A stretch of DNA of 64,000 bases, from contig JAIQDT010000234.1 of the NCBI GenBank assembly GCA_021521415.1, forward strand, positions 372,001 through 436,000, written 5' to 3'. This DNA comes from Bidens hawaiensis. Taxonomy: Eukaryota > Streptophyta > Magnoliopsida > Asterales > Asteraceae. Every line of letters starts with the position of its first letter. Position 1 is the stretch's first letter. The notes beneath the pieces were generated by a model that made no database searches, was not told the DNA's origin, and worked only from the letters and a program-made list of their open reading frames with translations. The position numbers were made by a program, and so were the translations under genes. Positions 36,562-48,540 of the stretch are shown piece after piece.

Positions 36562-37698
36562 CCTGTTTTGACTGATTCAACTTCAGCCATGTTTGGATCA
36601 ATCACATTGTCTTTTAAAAGTAAGTCATCACCAGATTGCACATTGTGTAGGGATGTGGGATGTAGGTCATCATCTGTGTATGCAATCCCTTTCCCTTTCT
36701 GTTTTCTTTTTAGTTTTCTTCCTCAGTTTCATCTTTATCATCATGCGCCCCCTCATTATCAGAATCTCCCTCATACTCTTGATTAATCATATTTAAAGCA
36801 TTTGAGGGTCCAGCTTCTGCAATTTCCTCATTAGAGCTGGCATATACATTTTCAATTATTTTCAATGCCCCTGAATCTTCAGTATTCTCCCCCTGTTTTT
36901 GGGCATCTGAGGTTTTCTCAACCTTAGAGTGTCCCTTAAGGGTTTGAATCTTCATTAACGCCTATTGCAAAGCTATTTCAAGTGCTTTATTCCTCAGTGT
37001 CAGCACAGCATTCCTTCCTTTAAACAAAATGTTTTCAAATTCAAGCTCTGCATTTTCAACAACAATGTCATAGAGATTTGGACTGGATGGTGGAGTTTCT
37101 TGGGTAGGCTTAAAGTCAGGCTTTGAATAAGGTTTTGGTTCAGAGGTTTCGGGTGATGGTGGTTTATTGGTTTCAGGTTCATGAGAAATGGGTTGAATAT
37201 GTTGAATGGTTTCAGCTGGAGTAGTTTCTTTGAGAGGTGAGGTTGGTGGGGTAGAGATATTTCTTGAACAGGAGATGTTGGAGGAGTTGGGATATGTATA
37301 TCTTCAGTAGGTTTGGCTGATGGGGACACAGGTGGTGTGGATATGATTATTTCTTTGATGGGTGATGTGGGTGGTGTTTGAATTTGTGTGTCTTGATCTT
37401 GTTCAAGTTCTGAATGGATGGGATTAGTGGTGGTAGCGGAGGAAAGTATGTCATCATTTGCTGTTTCAGTATCCATTGAATCAGTACTCATATTGTCTAC
37501 TTTGGTGTTTGGTGAATCTGGAGGAGTGATTTTGTTGATAGTATTAGTCACATTAGCAACCACATCGACTACGAAATCATCCTCATCAACAGGTGCTGTA
37601 TCTGCATGACTTGGACCCACTACTGGTTCATCAACCGGATTAGTCACATCAATTTCTGGTCCTTCACCCCTTCTTCATTTTCCATCTGAGCATCAAAT
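36561..37698 (-). pseudogene. Acidic Pro/Thr/Ser-rich ORF, broken
   Basis: The minus strand frame at 37647-37000 starts MTNPVDEPVVGPSH, is rich in Asp and Glu, and carries repeated PTPPTSP-like units (IQTPPTSP, ISTPPVSP, IPTPPTSP). A frameshift near 37250 moves it to a second frame that keeps the repeat and leads to a Glu/Asn-rich segment (ENAELEFEN…ILFKGRNAV). A stop near 36960 and the frame at 36955-36710 (charged, ending DKDETEEEN) follow. It resembles the low-complexity extra ORFs carried by some plant LTR elements, but I do not recognise the family. Cut at 37698 by LTR G. Confidence 0.5.
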
Positions 37699-38348
37699 TG
37701 TAACATCCGCTTTTCTGAGAATTATAAATAACAGAAAGTTCTATAATTAACTGTGTGTCGTTAACTTAATTGAGTGTGTTAATGTTTGGATAATAAATGG
37801 AATTAGAAGTGTGAGTAGGTTGTGGGGCCTATAGTCCTCTATATAAACCCAACCCCTCCTTCCTTTCACCACTTTCTTCCCTTTCACCACACACACAAAC
37901 TCAAGAACACACACATTTTCTCTCAAAACCCGAATCCAAGTCCGGGCTAAAACTAAGGAAGACCTTGGTGTACAAGTACCTCAAACATCAAGAAAACGTC
38001 CAGATCTTCGGAGTTGTCCAAATCTGAACCAAACCCGGAGCAAAAAGGTAAGCTTCGGCCAACGGGTTAAGTTTTATGGTTGGAATCGACATGCAAACCG
38101 ATATAATGATAGATCGGGTTGTGAAATGTAAGAAAAACATGAACTTGGTGAGTTTTAGCCTCATGGGTGTGTTATAGAACAAAAAGATGATGTTCGGACC
38201 TCATAAAACACAGGTATACAAAGTAGGTACAACCCAAAACCCATAAATAGGGTAAAATCTGGTCCTAAGGAAGAGTCACGGAGTAATTTGGCTTAAAATG
38301 GCAAAAATGAAGAAAAGGAGATATTTTCGCATAAGTCGATTTCGCATC
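37699..38348 (+). repeat. LTR G, first part
   Basis: It begins TGTAACATCCGC and has a TATA box (CTATATAAA, 37839-37847) followed by a CT/CA-rich leader, as expected of an LTR promoter. Element F interrupts it at a GCATC target. The second part resumes at 45622. Confidence 0.65.
37839..37847 (+). promoter_or_regulatory. TATA box in LTR G
   Basis: CTATATAAA, followed about 30 bp later by CTTTCACC/CACACA-rich sequence typical of plant transcription start regions. Confidence 0.6.
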
Positions 38349-39934
38349 TGTAACACCCGTTAATTCCGGTTTCAAGAACTAAAGCTTGTAGAGTATGTAT
38401 AACTCTCGGTACTTAACCGACGTTTCTCGGAAGCCTTTACGTCATCCCGATACGTTAAAGAACCTAACCATTCCTTCCATTTTGCCTTACACTCCAATCT
38501 AGAGGGACTAGAGTGTAACATCTTATGTTATAACAAAAAACCTAACCCTAGCCCTTGAGCTGTTTGCGATCGGTAGGAAGAACAAGCCTCAAGACCCACG
38601 ATTTTCTTTTTTTTAGCCAATTCTAAGCCTTAGAACTCCAATTCAAGGTATGTACTACGATTCCTCAAGTCTTTTACACATTAATTGATCCTTATATTGC
38701 GCGTATTGATCGAAAAACGTCGTGTTGTAGGCTAACCGGGTGGCTGCCCAATTGAGCTTTTCCGGGGCTGTTTCGAGTGAGGTTTTTGCATCAACATCCC
38801 ACTAGGTATGACATGTACATCATATTATAATTTCTTGGCCAATGGAGGTGTTTAGGTCGGTCAATCGATTTTAGTTCGAAAAATAGGGTTCATCGGGTAT
38901 AGAATTGCAAATTGTTGAGTTTGATGCGTTAATTGATTAGGTGACCGACCGAATCAGTTTGTACAGCCCTAGGGGGGTTTAAGGGATGTGAAAAAATTAT
39001 TTTTTGATGCTCGGGGCTGTTGTGGTTAGTGCTTCGTCAATCGAGTCGGCGTTGTGCGAATTTTCGTTTAAACGTTAAAGTAAGAGTTATAAAAAGGAAC
39101 TGTCAACCCTATCAACTTGGGTGACATAATCTTGATGAATGAAAAGATTTAAAATGGAATTTGGTCCATTCGGGGCTGATTTATTTAACAAATGGTTTAA
39201 AGGTTTATTACACGCGCATTCGACCCGATTTGACTATCCTTGGGCCTTGGATCAAGTTGTTGGGCCTATATCTGGCGATGTTGTAGTCGTTTCGACTACT
39301 GATGTTGTGTATGCCTACTTTCTATTTGCATGCACTGATGTTACGTGTTTGGGTTGTACGTTTGCTCGACCATGATGTTATACGTGGATGTTATATATAT
39401 ATACTGTGATATATATAGAGATGTAATTGAAAGGATGTTTACATATACATTTTGTATATGTATGTATGAGGATGTTTAGTTTTCGGTAATGATGATTTGA
39501 TGGAAGCACCCTTTTATTTTTTTAAACTTTTGGTATGACTATCATAACTATTATTTAATGATATTATTTACTTAAAAACTTGAACTCACTCAGCTCAAAC
39601 TGACTTTGTGTGCATGTTAGTGTGAGTTTCAGGTTAGGAAGAGGATGCCTTATCGCTTGGACGTGCACGAAGCTACTTGGACGGTGAAGGGCATACGGGA
39701 ATTGAAGTTTCACTATTAAGCATTTATTTTTAAACGTTTTTATTTAAAGATAACTATGTTGATTTTGGGCAAAATTCCCAGGTTTGGGAACTTATTTTAT
39801 TATCTATGTTTTCCGTTGAATTACACTCTGAAATGGTTATTTTATTGAAATGAATCATCTTTTAAGTTTAAATATTTTTACAAGTGTTTTGAATGATTAC
39901 CAACTGTGGGGTTCACGGGATTCGGGGCCTTACA
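38349..39934 (+). repeat. Element F 5' LTR
   Basis: 1586 bp, TGTAACACCC…GGGGCCTTACA. It lacks about 380 bp found in the 3' LTR between 44560 and 44948. Confidence 0.94.
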
Positions 39935-39937
39935 AGT

Positions 39938-39949
39938 TGGTATCAGAGC
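39938..39949 (+). other. Primer binding site, element F
   Basis: TGGTATCAGAGC, matching initiator-Met tRNA. Confidence 0.95.
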
Positions 39950-40283
39950 CTTGGTTCGAGGGATCCGAGCATCCCCGAAGGCTTGGACTCGAACTGTAAG
40001 AAAAGAGACCAATATGTCCACTGCGAGTAGCTGCACGCCAAGAGGTAACTTTTAATTAAATAGTCATTCCTTTAGATTTAAAAGTTCCCGGTATGTGATT
40101 AACTGTTTAAGTGTTAGATGGAAGGCTAACGAGGTTAGGGGCAGGGGGTGGTTAGGACGGGCGGGTAAAGTAAACGACTAATTACACTTGATCAATGTCA
40201 TTAGCAGTTTACCCTCACCTTACATGTTCTAATTACCACTTGTACTTAACCGTGTTAAAATTCTGTCTTTGTAGGGATAAGTC

Positions 40284-41497
40284 ATGGTTAATACTCGAGC
40301 AGCTAAGAGAGGTGGTTCTAGTGTTCGTGGTCGTAAGCCACGTGCCGAAGCCGAGAGTGAGATTCCTACTTCCCAGCAGGACACCCCGATTCATGAGGAG
40401 GGGGATAACCCCGAGAGTGAGATCCTGCTATGCGCGCGACTATCGCGGATGAGGTTTACCAGGTGCTCCATAGCGCTATTCCCGAGATTGTTGCTGAGGT
40501 CGTCAGGGCCATGGAGGAGTCACTGGTTGGTAAGGGTTCGGATAAGGGAATGAAGAGTAAGGAGATGCAGCTAGAAGAGGAAGAAGAAGTATATGTGCCG
40601 AGTGGGGATGAAGATGAGGTGCGGACTATTAGTGTATCTACTCGGGGTTGCTCGTATGGTGACTTTAAGAAGTGCGACCCCCTTCTTTCGATGGCACTAA
40701 AGATGCATTGGCAGCACATCAGTGGGTGAGAGAGATGGAGTCTGTTCTGAGGGTTAGTAAGTGCAAGGGTGATCGTTCGATTAGGAGGACGACGTGGGAT
40801 GAGTTGAAGAAATTGGTTCTCGATCAGTTTTGTCCTCCGCATGAATTGGTTAAGGTAGAGCAGGAATTCTTGATCTTGGAGGCTGGTATTATGTCGCATC
40901 GGGAGTATACCACAAAGTTTAACAAGATGGCTCGTTTATGTCCCGATTTTGGTTACTCCCGAAACCAAGAGGATTAAGAAGTACGTGAAGGGGCTTCCGG
41001 TGGACATTCGTAGGGGTGTGTTGACTACCGACATGAACTCTTTTCACTCGGTGGTCACTCTAGCTGGTACGCTATATGATCAGAGGGAGAAGTTACCGCT
41101 GCCCGAGAATAGGAAGGTATGGAACTCAAATTCGTAAGGTAAGCGGCCCGGGGGAAGCAATTTTAATCCGTCTGAGAAAAGGGTAAACACTGAGACTTCT
41201 GGGTTTAAAAGGGGTGCGGAGTTCGGTAATTGCAAGAAGTGCGGGAAGCCGCACAAGGGGGAATGTAGGATTGGGTCCGACACTTGTTTTCGTTGCGATA
41301 AGGTAGGACACCTCATTTCGAGTGTCCGACATTGACCTGTTTCCGCTGTAAGGGTTCGGGTCACTTAGCATCAAAATGTCCTTCTAGTAAGGCGCGGGGA
41401 GGGGGGGGTTCCGGGCAGGGGACTTCCTCGAGGGGGAAGATGGATGAGAAGCCGAAGGCCAGGGCGAGGGCTTTCAACATCTCCAAAAAGTAAGCGA
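40284..41497 (+). pseudogene. Element F gag
   Basis: It starts [18 protein letters not shown] at 40284. Frameshifts near 40430, 40690 and 40950 break it. The segment after CKGD jumps straight to RTTWDELKKLVLDQFCPP, so the middle of the capsid domain (with the usual WWN motif) is deleted. Later parts are HREYTTKFNKMARL, TPETKRIKKYVKGLP and a zinc-knuckle area (CKKCGKPHKGEC, CFRCDKVGHL) that runs into a stop. Non-functional gag of a Tekay-like element distinct from A, B, C and E. Confidence 0.88.
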
Positions 41498-43652
41498 AAG
41501 ATGATGTAGATGTCGTCTCAGGTACTTTCTCCTTATTTAGCTTTCATTCCACCGTTATAAATTCTTGTTCCTTTGAAATCGTATGTGTTGACCGTGTAGC
41601 TAAGCCGTAGTATAATATCGTCCCAGGTACTTTCCTACTATATGAGTTACAAGCGTCAGTTTTCTTTGATTCGGGCGCCAGTAGGAGTTTTGTGTCTACC
41701 GCTTTTTGTTCCTTGTTGAATAAATCACCCGAGCGCGTAGTCGATGGGTTTGAGGTTGAGGTCGCCGTAGGAAAATCCGTGTCCGTGTCTAGGGCTATTC
41801 AGGGTTGTTCCATCGAGTTGTCTGGTTATAGGTTTTCGGTGTGATTGTATTTGATGCCGCTTGGTTGTTTCGATGTGGTGCTCGGGATGGATTGGCTCGC
41901 GAATGTTGATGCTCAGATCATTTGTGGTCAGAAACTCATTCGTCTAAGGGCCCCGGATGGGACTCGGATTAGGTCTTCGGTGATCGGAATGTTGTGACGC
42001 CACATATTATATCCATGCTTAAGGCGGGGAAGTTGATGCAGCGGGGGTGCGGGGCGTATCTGGCGTATGCTGTGAATGCGGATACCGAGGTGGCTACCGT
42101 CGGTGATGTTCCTATTGTTCGGGATTTCCCGGATGTTTTTCCAGATGATTTATCAGATGTGCCACCAGATCGCGAGGTCGAGTTCCAAATAGACCTTGTA
42201 CCGGGCGCCAAACCCGTTGCCCGAGCTCCCTACCGCCTAGCGCCGAATGAAATGAAGGAGCTTATGGCTCAGTTGGAAGACTTGCTTGATAAGGGCTTTA
42301 TTCGACCGAGCATCTCACCTTAGGATGCCCCGGTCCTGTTCGTTAAGAAGAAGGACGACAGCATGCGAATGTGCATTGACTACCGTGAGTTGAATAAGCT
42401 CACTGTTAAAAATCGGTACTCGCTCCCGAGGATCGATGACGTATTTGATCAACTCCAAGGGGCTAATTGGTTCTCGAAGATCGACCTTAGGTCCGGGTAT
42501 CATCAAAAGCTATTTGGGAGCTTCAGCCGTTGGAAATACCTGAGTGGAAATGGGAGCATCTTACTATGGATTTCGTGACTAAACTGCCTCGTACTCCTAG
42601 GGGTAATTATGACACCATTTGGGTAATCGTGGATAGATTAACCAAGAGCGCCCATTTCTTGCCGATTTGAGAGACTTTTAATTCTGAGCAGCTGGCCGAT
42701 GTGTTTATTCGTGAGATCGTCTCTAGGCACGGGGTGCCGGTATCTATTGTGTCGGATAGGGATACGCGTTTCACCTCCAGGTTTTGGAAAAGGTTTCACG
42801 AGGAGATGGGCACCAAACTCCTCATCAGTACTGCTTATCACCCGCAGACGGATGGTCAGTCCGAGAGGACCATTCAGACTCTCGAGGATATGTTGCGGGC
42901 TTGTGTTATCGACTTTGGTGGTAGTTGGGACCGTCACTTATCGTTGGTGGAGTTTTCGTATAATAACAGTTATCACGCCACGATTGGGATGCCACTGTTT
43001 GAGATGTTGTATTGTAGGAGGTGTAGGACTCCAGTCTGTTGGGGTTCCGTTGGTCAAAAGCAGTAGGGTAGTTTAGAGGTGGTCGAGGCTACGACTGAGA
43101 AGCTCGACAAGATTAAAGCATTTATGAAGGCCGCACAAGATCGTCAGAAGTCTTATGCAGACAAGAGGCGAAGGCCTATTGTGTTTGAGGCTTGGGATCG
43201 AGTTATGTTAAAAGTTTCTCCCTGGAAGGGCATTATTCGTTTTCGTAAGAGGGGGAAGCTCAGTCCGAGGTTTATTGGCCCGTTTCGTATATTGGCCCGA
43301 GTCAGTGAGGTAGGTTATAGGCTAGAATTGCCCGAGGAGCTCGCGGGGATTCATCCTACTTTTCACGTGTCCCATATGAGGAAATGCCTAGCGGACGATG
43401 AGGCCCATGTGCCTCTCGATGATATTGAACTCGATAGTAAGCTGAACTACGTTGAGCAACCGATTGCTATTCTTGACCGTCAGGAGAGACGTTTGAGAAG
43501 TAAGGTGGTTAGATAGGTGAAGGTGCAGTGGAAACACAGTAGGGGTTCTGAGGCCACTTGGGAGTCCGAAGACGAAATGATAAAGCATTATCCGCAGTTG
43601 TTCCTGTCGCATCAGGATTCGAAAACGAATCCCATTGTAAGGGTGGTGGACT
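41498..43652 (+). pseudogene. Element F pol, deleted
   Basis: The protease keeps FFDSGAS (Asp codon at 41668) and GMDWLA near 41886. The RT N-terminus runs from 42000 through [20 protein letters not shown] to [10 protein letters not shown] at about 42506, where the sequence jumps in another frame to [17 protein letters not shown]. The polymerase YxDD motif, RNase H and the integrase zinc region are all lost. The integrase core then has TMDFV, SDRDTRF and DGQSERTIQ, with all three acidic residues present, but stops lie near 42668 and 43064. A chromodomain-type tail ([10 protein letters not shown]…VKVQWK) follows a stop at 43514. It cannot copy itself. Confidence 0.92.
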
Positions 43653-45616
43653 TGTAGCACCTGTTAATTCTGGTTTCAAGAACTAAAGCTTGTAGAGTAT
43701 GTATAACTCTCGGGACTTAACCGACATTTCTCGGAAGCCTTTACGTCATCCCGATACGTTAAAGAACCTAAATATTCCTTCCATATTGCCTTAGACTCCA
43801 ATCTAGAGGGACTAGAGTGTAACATCTTATGTTATAACAAAAAACCTAACCCTAGCCCTTGAGCTGTTTGCGATCGGTAGGAAGAACAAGCCTCAAGACC
43901 CATGATTTTTTTTTCCAGCCAATTCTAAGCCTTATAACTCCTACTCAAGGTATGTACTACGATTCCCCAAGTCTTTTACACGTTAATTGATCCTTATATT
44001 GCGCGTATTGATCGAAAAACGTCGTGTTGTAGGCTAACCGGGTGGCTGCCCAATTGAGCTTTTCCGGGGTTGTTTCGAGTGAGGTTTTTGCATCAACATC
44101 CCACTAGGTATGACATGTACATCATATTATAATTTCATGGCCAATGGAGGTGTTTAGGTCGGTCAATCGATTTTAGTTCGAAAAATAGGGTTCATCGGGT
44201 ATAGAATTGCAAATTGTTGAGTTTGATGCGTTAATTGATCGGGTGACTGACCAAATCAGTTTGTACAGCCCTAGGGGGGTTTAAGGGCTGTGGAAAAATT
44301 ATTTTTTTGATGCTCAGGGCTGTTGTGGTTAGTGCTTCGTCAATCGAGTCGACGGTGCGCTAATTTTCGTTTAAACGTTAAAGTAAGAGTTATAAAAATG
44401 AACCGTCAACCCTATCAACTCGGGTGACATAAGCTTGATGAATGAAAAGATTTAAAATGGAATTTGGTCCATTCGGGGCTGATTCGTTTAACAAATGGTT
44501 TTAAGGTTTATTACACGTGCATTCGACTCGATTCGACTATCCTTGGGCCTTGAGTCAAGCTGTTGGGCCTTGGGTCAAGCTGTTGGGCCTTGGGCCAAGC
44601 TGTTGGGCCTTGGGCCAAGTTGTTGGGCCTTGGGCGGCCAGTTAGGCAAGAGTGTTCTTATGGTCTAGTTTAGTAACGTGTTGTGTATAATTTACAGGCC
44701 CTTTCATGTGATTGTGCACTTAGGGATTCCTAGCTCGTTACAGGTGTTCGATTGATTTGAGGTGAGTTCATGATGCCATTTTTACTCTTTTTACTTTTGG
44801 GCTAGCATACACACCTAAGTGTTTTCTTACATGATGAAAGGTTTTAAATGAATTTATATAGGCTTGCTAGCATATGGTAGGCCTTGGGATGTTAAATATA
44901 TATATATATTATATATATATATATATATGTATATACATTATTTCTTGGCCTATATCTGGCGATGTTGTAGTCGTTTCGACTACTGATGTTGTGTATGCCT
45001 ACTTTCTGTTTGCATGCACTGATGTTACGTGTTTGGGTTGTACGTTTGCTCGACCCTGATGTTATACGTGGATGTTATATATATATACTGTGATATATAT
45101 AGAGATGTAATTGAAACGATGTTTACATATACATTTTGTATATGTATGTATGAGGATGTTTAGTTTTCGGTAATGATGATTTGATGGAAGCACCCTTTTA
45201 TTTTTTAAAACTTTTGGTATGACTATCATAACTATTATTTAATGATATTATTTACTTAAAACTTGAACTCACTCAGATCAAGCTGACTTTGTGTGCATGT
45301 TAGTGTGAGTTTCAGGTTAGGAAGAGGATGCCTTATCGCTTTAACGTGCATGAAGATACTTGGACGGTGAAGGGCATACGGGAATTGAAGTTTCACTATT
45401 ACACATTTATTTTTAAACGTTTTTATTTAAAGATAACTATGTTGATTTTGGGCAAAACTCCCGGGTTTGGGAACTTATTTTATTATCTATGTTTTCCGCT
45501 GAATTACACTCTGAAATGGTTATTTTAATGAAATGAATCATCTTTAAGTTTAAATATTTTTACAAGTGTTTTGAATGATTACCAACTGTGGTGTTCCTGG
45601 GATTCGGGGCCTTACA
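43653..45616 (+). repeat. Element F 3' LTR
   Basis: 1964 bp. It carries five 20-bp units (TGTTGGGCCTTGGGTCAAGC) at about 44541-44640, an extra stretch, and a TA microsatellite near 44896-44940, all absent from the 5' LTR. Confidence 0.94.
44541..44640. repeat. 20-bp tandem repeat, five units
   Basis: Consensus TGTTGGGCCTTGGGTCAAGC, found only in the 3' LTR of F. One unit-like piece (CCTTGGGCCTTGGATCAAG) is in the 5' LTR at about 39238. Confidence 0.9.
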
Positions 45617-45836
45617 GCATCGCATAGCCATGCGAAGCGAAATCGATAATTCGCATCGCACAGCCATGCGAAGCGAAATCAATATTTTGCATCGCACAGC
45701 TATACGAAGCGAAAAAGTCATGCGAAGCGAAAAAGTCATGCTAAGGGAAAAAAGTCATGCGAAGCGAAAAAGTCATGCGAAACGAAATTTCATGCGAAGC
45801 GAAATTCTTCCATGCGAAATTTCATGAAATTCATTT
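45617..45836. repeat. GCGAA-rich direct and inverted repeats in LTR G
   Basis: About ten copies of CATGCGAAGCGAAA-like motifs, several paired with TTCGCAT to form inverted repeats, including GATTTCGC…GCGAAATC across the F insertion site. Confidence 0.85.
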
Positions 45837-47074
45837 TCTGATGCATTTTTGTTAAAGGACTATTAATGAAAATAAAATTTTTCCGAACTGACCCCAGCCA
45901 ACCCCAGCCAACCCCAGCCAGGGGCTCTGCCCCTTGGACCGTGCTAAGGGTTGCCACCCCTAGACACCGCTACCAAGGGCGCTGCCCCCGGACCCCCGTT
46001 AGTTGAGGGTTTCATTAACTTAGATGTAGGAAGTAGTAGTAATGGATAATTGACATGCGTAATGTATTGTATAGTTAGCTGTGCACAACTAAGGAAGGGC
46101 ATTACCGTTAACGGCGAGAGAAACCGACTCCAGGTGAGTTCTAGCCCCTTTATCTGTTATGTTTTCGGTGCTGTGTGCATATTCCTATGTGGTAAATAAT
46201 ACACTTACTTGATTGGTAAGTGTATGATACATGTATGATTGTGTATTAAATGTATTGTTACATAATGATTGTATGAACCAGTATGTATATATATTTATAA
46301 CTAGAAGATATGTAAAGTATGCACGTATGATAAAGGTATGGTTATTCGAGACAGAAAGGACCAGACCCTTATAATATTTGAGATGTTAGGGACCAAACCC
46401 TCATAATATATGAGATGATAGGGACCAGACCCTCATAATATCTGAGATGATAGGGACCAGACCCTCATAATATCTATGATGTTAGGGACTAGACTCTTAT
46501 AATATCTGTGATGTTAGGGACCAGACCCTCATAATATCTGTGATGTTAGGGACCAGACCCTCATAATATCTGTGATGTTATGGACCAGACCCTTAAAATA
46601 TCTGTGATGCTGGGGACCAGACCCTTATAATATCTGTGATGTTAAAGATAGAATAGCTTATGGTATACCATAGGGTTTTATAAAAGAAAGTATGTAAGAA
46701 CGTATGCATGTATGTAAAGTATGTATGAAGAAGTGATAGTAAATAAGGTATGAATACGTATCTCCGGACACGTATGAGTATGGTATGAATGTAATGTATT
46801 ATAATTGATTAACTAGAACTCACTCAGCGTAGCTGACTTTTAGTATGCACGCAGGCAAATAGGTTGAGGCAACTGGCTTGAGGAGGGACACATGTCACGA
46901 GCTAAATAGACTGGCATCTATGAAGAAGTGTCTTGACTATTTTATGTAAATGTTTATGAAAAGACAACTTGTATGTTAAGACATGATTTGATGTTTTGTA
47001 ATGTAATGCATGAAGTTTTAATTATTCCACGAAAGTTTTTATTAACTCTGATTTTAGAACTGTGTTTATGAATA
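45622..47074 (+). repeat. LTR G, second part
   Basis: It continues from 38348 after element F. It holds GGGGCTCTGCCCCTTGGACC-type sequence near 45925, three AACCCCAGCC units, a 32-bp minisatellite, and an AACTCACTCAG…GCTGACTTT block like the 3' part of F's LTR (39583). The right end is not clear; I see no TTACA terminus, so it is probably truncated near 47074. Confidence 0.5.
46345..46650. repeat. 32-bp minisatellite, about nine copies
   Basis: Unit starting GATGTTAGGGACCAGACCCT with spacing of 32 bp. Single-base variants define at least two unit types (GATGATA and GATGTTA). Confidence 0.93.
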
Positions 47075-47260
47075 AATCCAACACCAAGAAGATAATCAGT
47101 AACAATACATACACACATGTTATGTCTCTTTTCGAATTTCATCGCCATTAGTTATGCAAAACAAGAAGATAATCAGTAACAATAGATGCACAAACCAAAG
47201 TTGAGGATAGTTAAAAAGAAGTAATGTCTCCAGTAACTTGTTCCGTAGTAATATGCGTAC

Positions 47261-47351
47261 CTGCACAAACAAGTAAACAATTAGTAAGATAATCAATCAG
47301 AAACCCTAGTTCAGAAATCGGTGAGACGATAATCGAATATCGATATCTTAC
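47261..47351 (-). other. Intron-like segment in a leader
   Basis: GTAAG donor at 47351 and TTTGTGCAG acceptor ending 47261, 91 bp and T rich, a plausible plant 5'-UTR intron. Confidence 0.35.
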
Positions 47352-47499
47352 CAAAGTCGAAACAAAGCTAATGGCTAATTTCGAAGTATAATCGAGTAGT
47401 AATTGGAGATTTAAGCAGACAGGGGATGCACGAGCAAGAGGTTTTACAATTAGGTTTAAGAGAGGGAAACGAAATGTGTGAAAAATTTTCTAAGTCCTC

Positions 47500-47507
47500 C
47501 TTTTATA
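47500..47507 (-). promoter_or_regulatory. TATA box (minus strand)
   Basis: TATAAAAG in GGTATAAAAGGAGG. The motif array lies directly upstream and the leader downstream. Confidence 0.5.
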
Positions 47508-47587
47508 CCTAACGTTTGGTTGGTACAGTACGATTTTGTCGTCTAGTGCACGACAGTTGTCTTTAATTCAAATTTAATGTACCTCCC

Positions 47588-48540
47588 TTGCTCGAGCATA
47601 CAGCCAAGAGAACAGCTGTCTCCCACTATACTCAAAACTATAGTACTATCCATGCTCGACACACTTGTACGTTTACGATGCTAGAGAACCAGTATACTCG
47701 AGATAGTTTGCTCAAATACACTTGTGCTCAATGCCTTAGCCAAATGTTATACATCATATGCTCGAGTGTAGGATCATGCTTGACATGGAGTGTACTCGAC
47801 AGTACTTAGTAAAATTCACTTAGTTATGTATACTAGAGTTACACTCATTGCTGAACCTTACTCTACTATGCATCATGCTCGACAATACTTAAAAGTCTAT
47901 CATGACAAAACATATGCTCGAAATGCAACTTCTCTTCTCAGTGTTGTAACCTATGCTCGAATGATTTAGATGACAACTCAATGTGCTTGTAGTACACTCA
48001 TGCTCGAAAGCCTTAGCATATTCTATCCTTCCTATGTCTGTACTCAAAAACATTAAGAGTCTAGCACACACGTTTGCTCGAATTACTTAACGATTTTATT
48101 CATCAAAATCCTAGCTCGAACTCACAAACCTAAGTATCTTGCACACAACTTTGCTCGAAACACTTAATGTCTTGTATCATTCAGTTCCTTGTGCTCGAAA
48201 ATTTAGGTCTAACCAGTCAACATGCAATCATGCTCGAAACACATAACATCAATTGTCATGACCTCGCAGGTGTTCGAAAGTAAGATGCATTCTCGAAACT
48301 CTTTAAACAACAATTTTTAGTTCATTAGGATGCTCGAAAGTAACATATATGCTCGAAGTACATAGATGAATCTTACAGTTCATATAGCATACTCGAAACA
48401 ATGTAATCACACAAACAAGCAAAGTTTCTTTGCTTGAAACACTTAAATGCTTTTCAGTTTAGATTGTGAGATCAATACATCTTATGCCATTCAGTCTCGA
48501 TACTTTCACACACATCCTTTGCTCAAGTTGCATTTTTGCA
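47588..48540. repeat. Degenerate ~40-bp periodic array of TGCTCGAAA motifs
   Basis: About 25 copies of TGCTCGA(A/C/G) or one-base variants. Starts in the regular part are 47876, 47915, 47954, 48001, 48041, 48075, 48113, 48152, 48192, 48231, 48271, 48291, 48331, 48350, 48390 and 48431: mostly 38-41 bp apart, with some half-steps of about 20. Sequence between motifs is largely unrelated, so only the core is conserved. Confidence 0.85.

Larger units (their letters stand above)
38349..45616 (+). mobile_element. Element F: internally deleted chromovirus
   Basis: Flanked by duplication GCATC (38344-38348 and 45617-45621). The 5' LTR is 38349-39934 and the 3' LTR 43653-45616. The internal region is only 3.7 kb, with deletions in gag and between RT and integrase. 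It sits inside a hairpin-rich part of LTR G. Confidence 0.95.

Noticed and set aside
38988..39375. ORF with FLFACTDVTCLGCTFARP, also near 45000
   Set aside because: It occurs in both LTRs of element F and is short; LTR sequence rather than a gene.
47588..48540. CRISPR-like array of short repeats and unique spacers
   Set aside because: The core is only about 9 bp, imperfect, with half-steps, in plant nuclear DNA with no cas genes.
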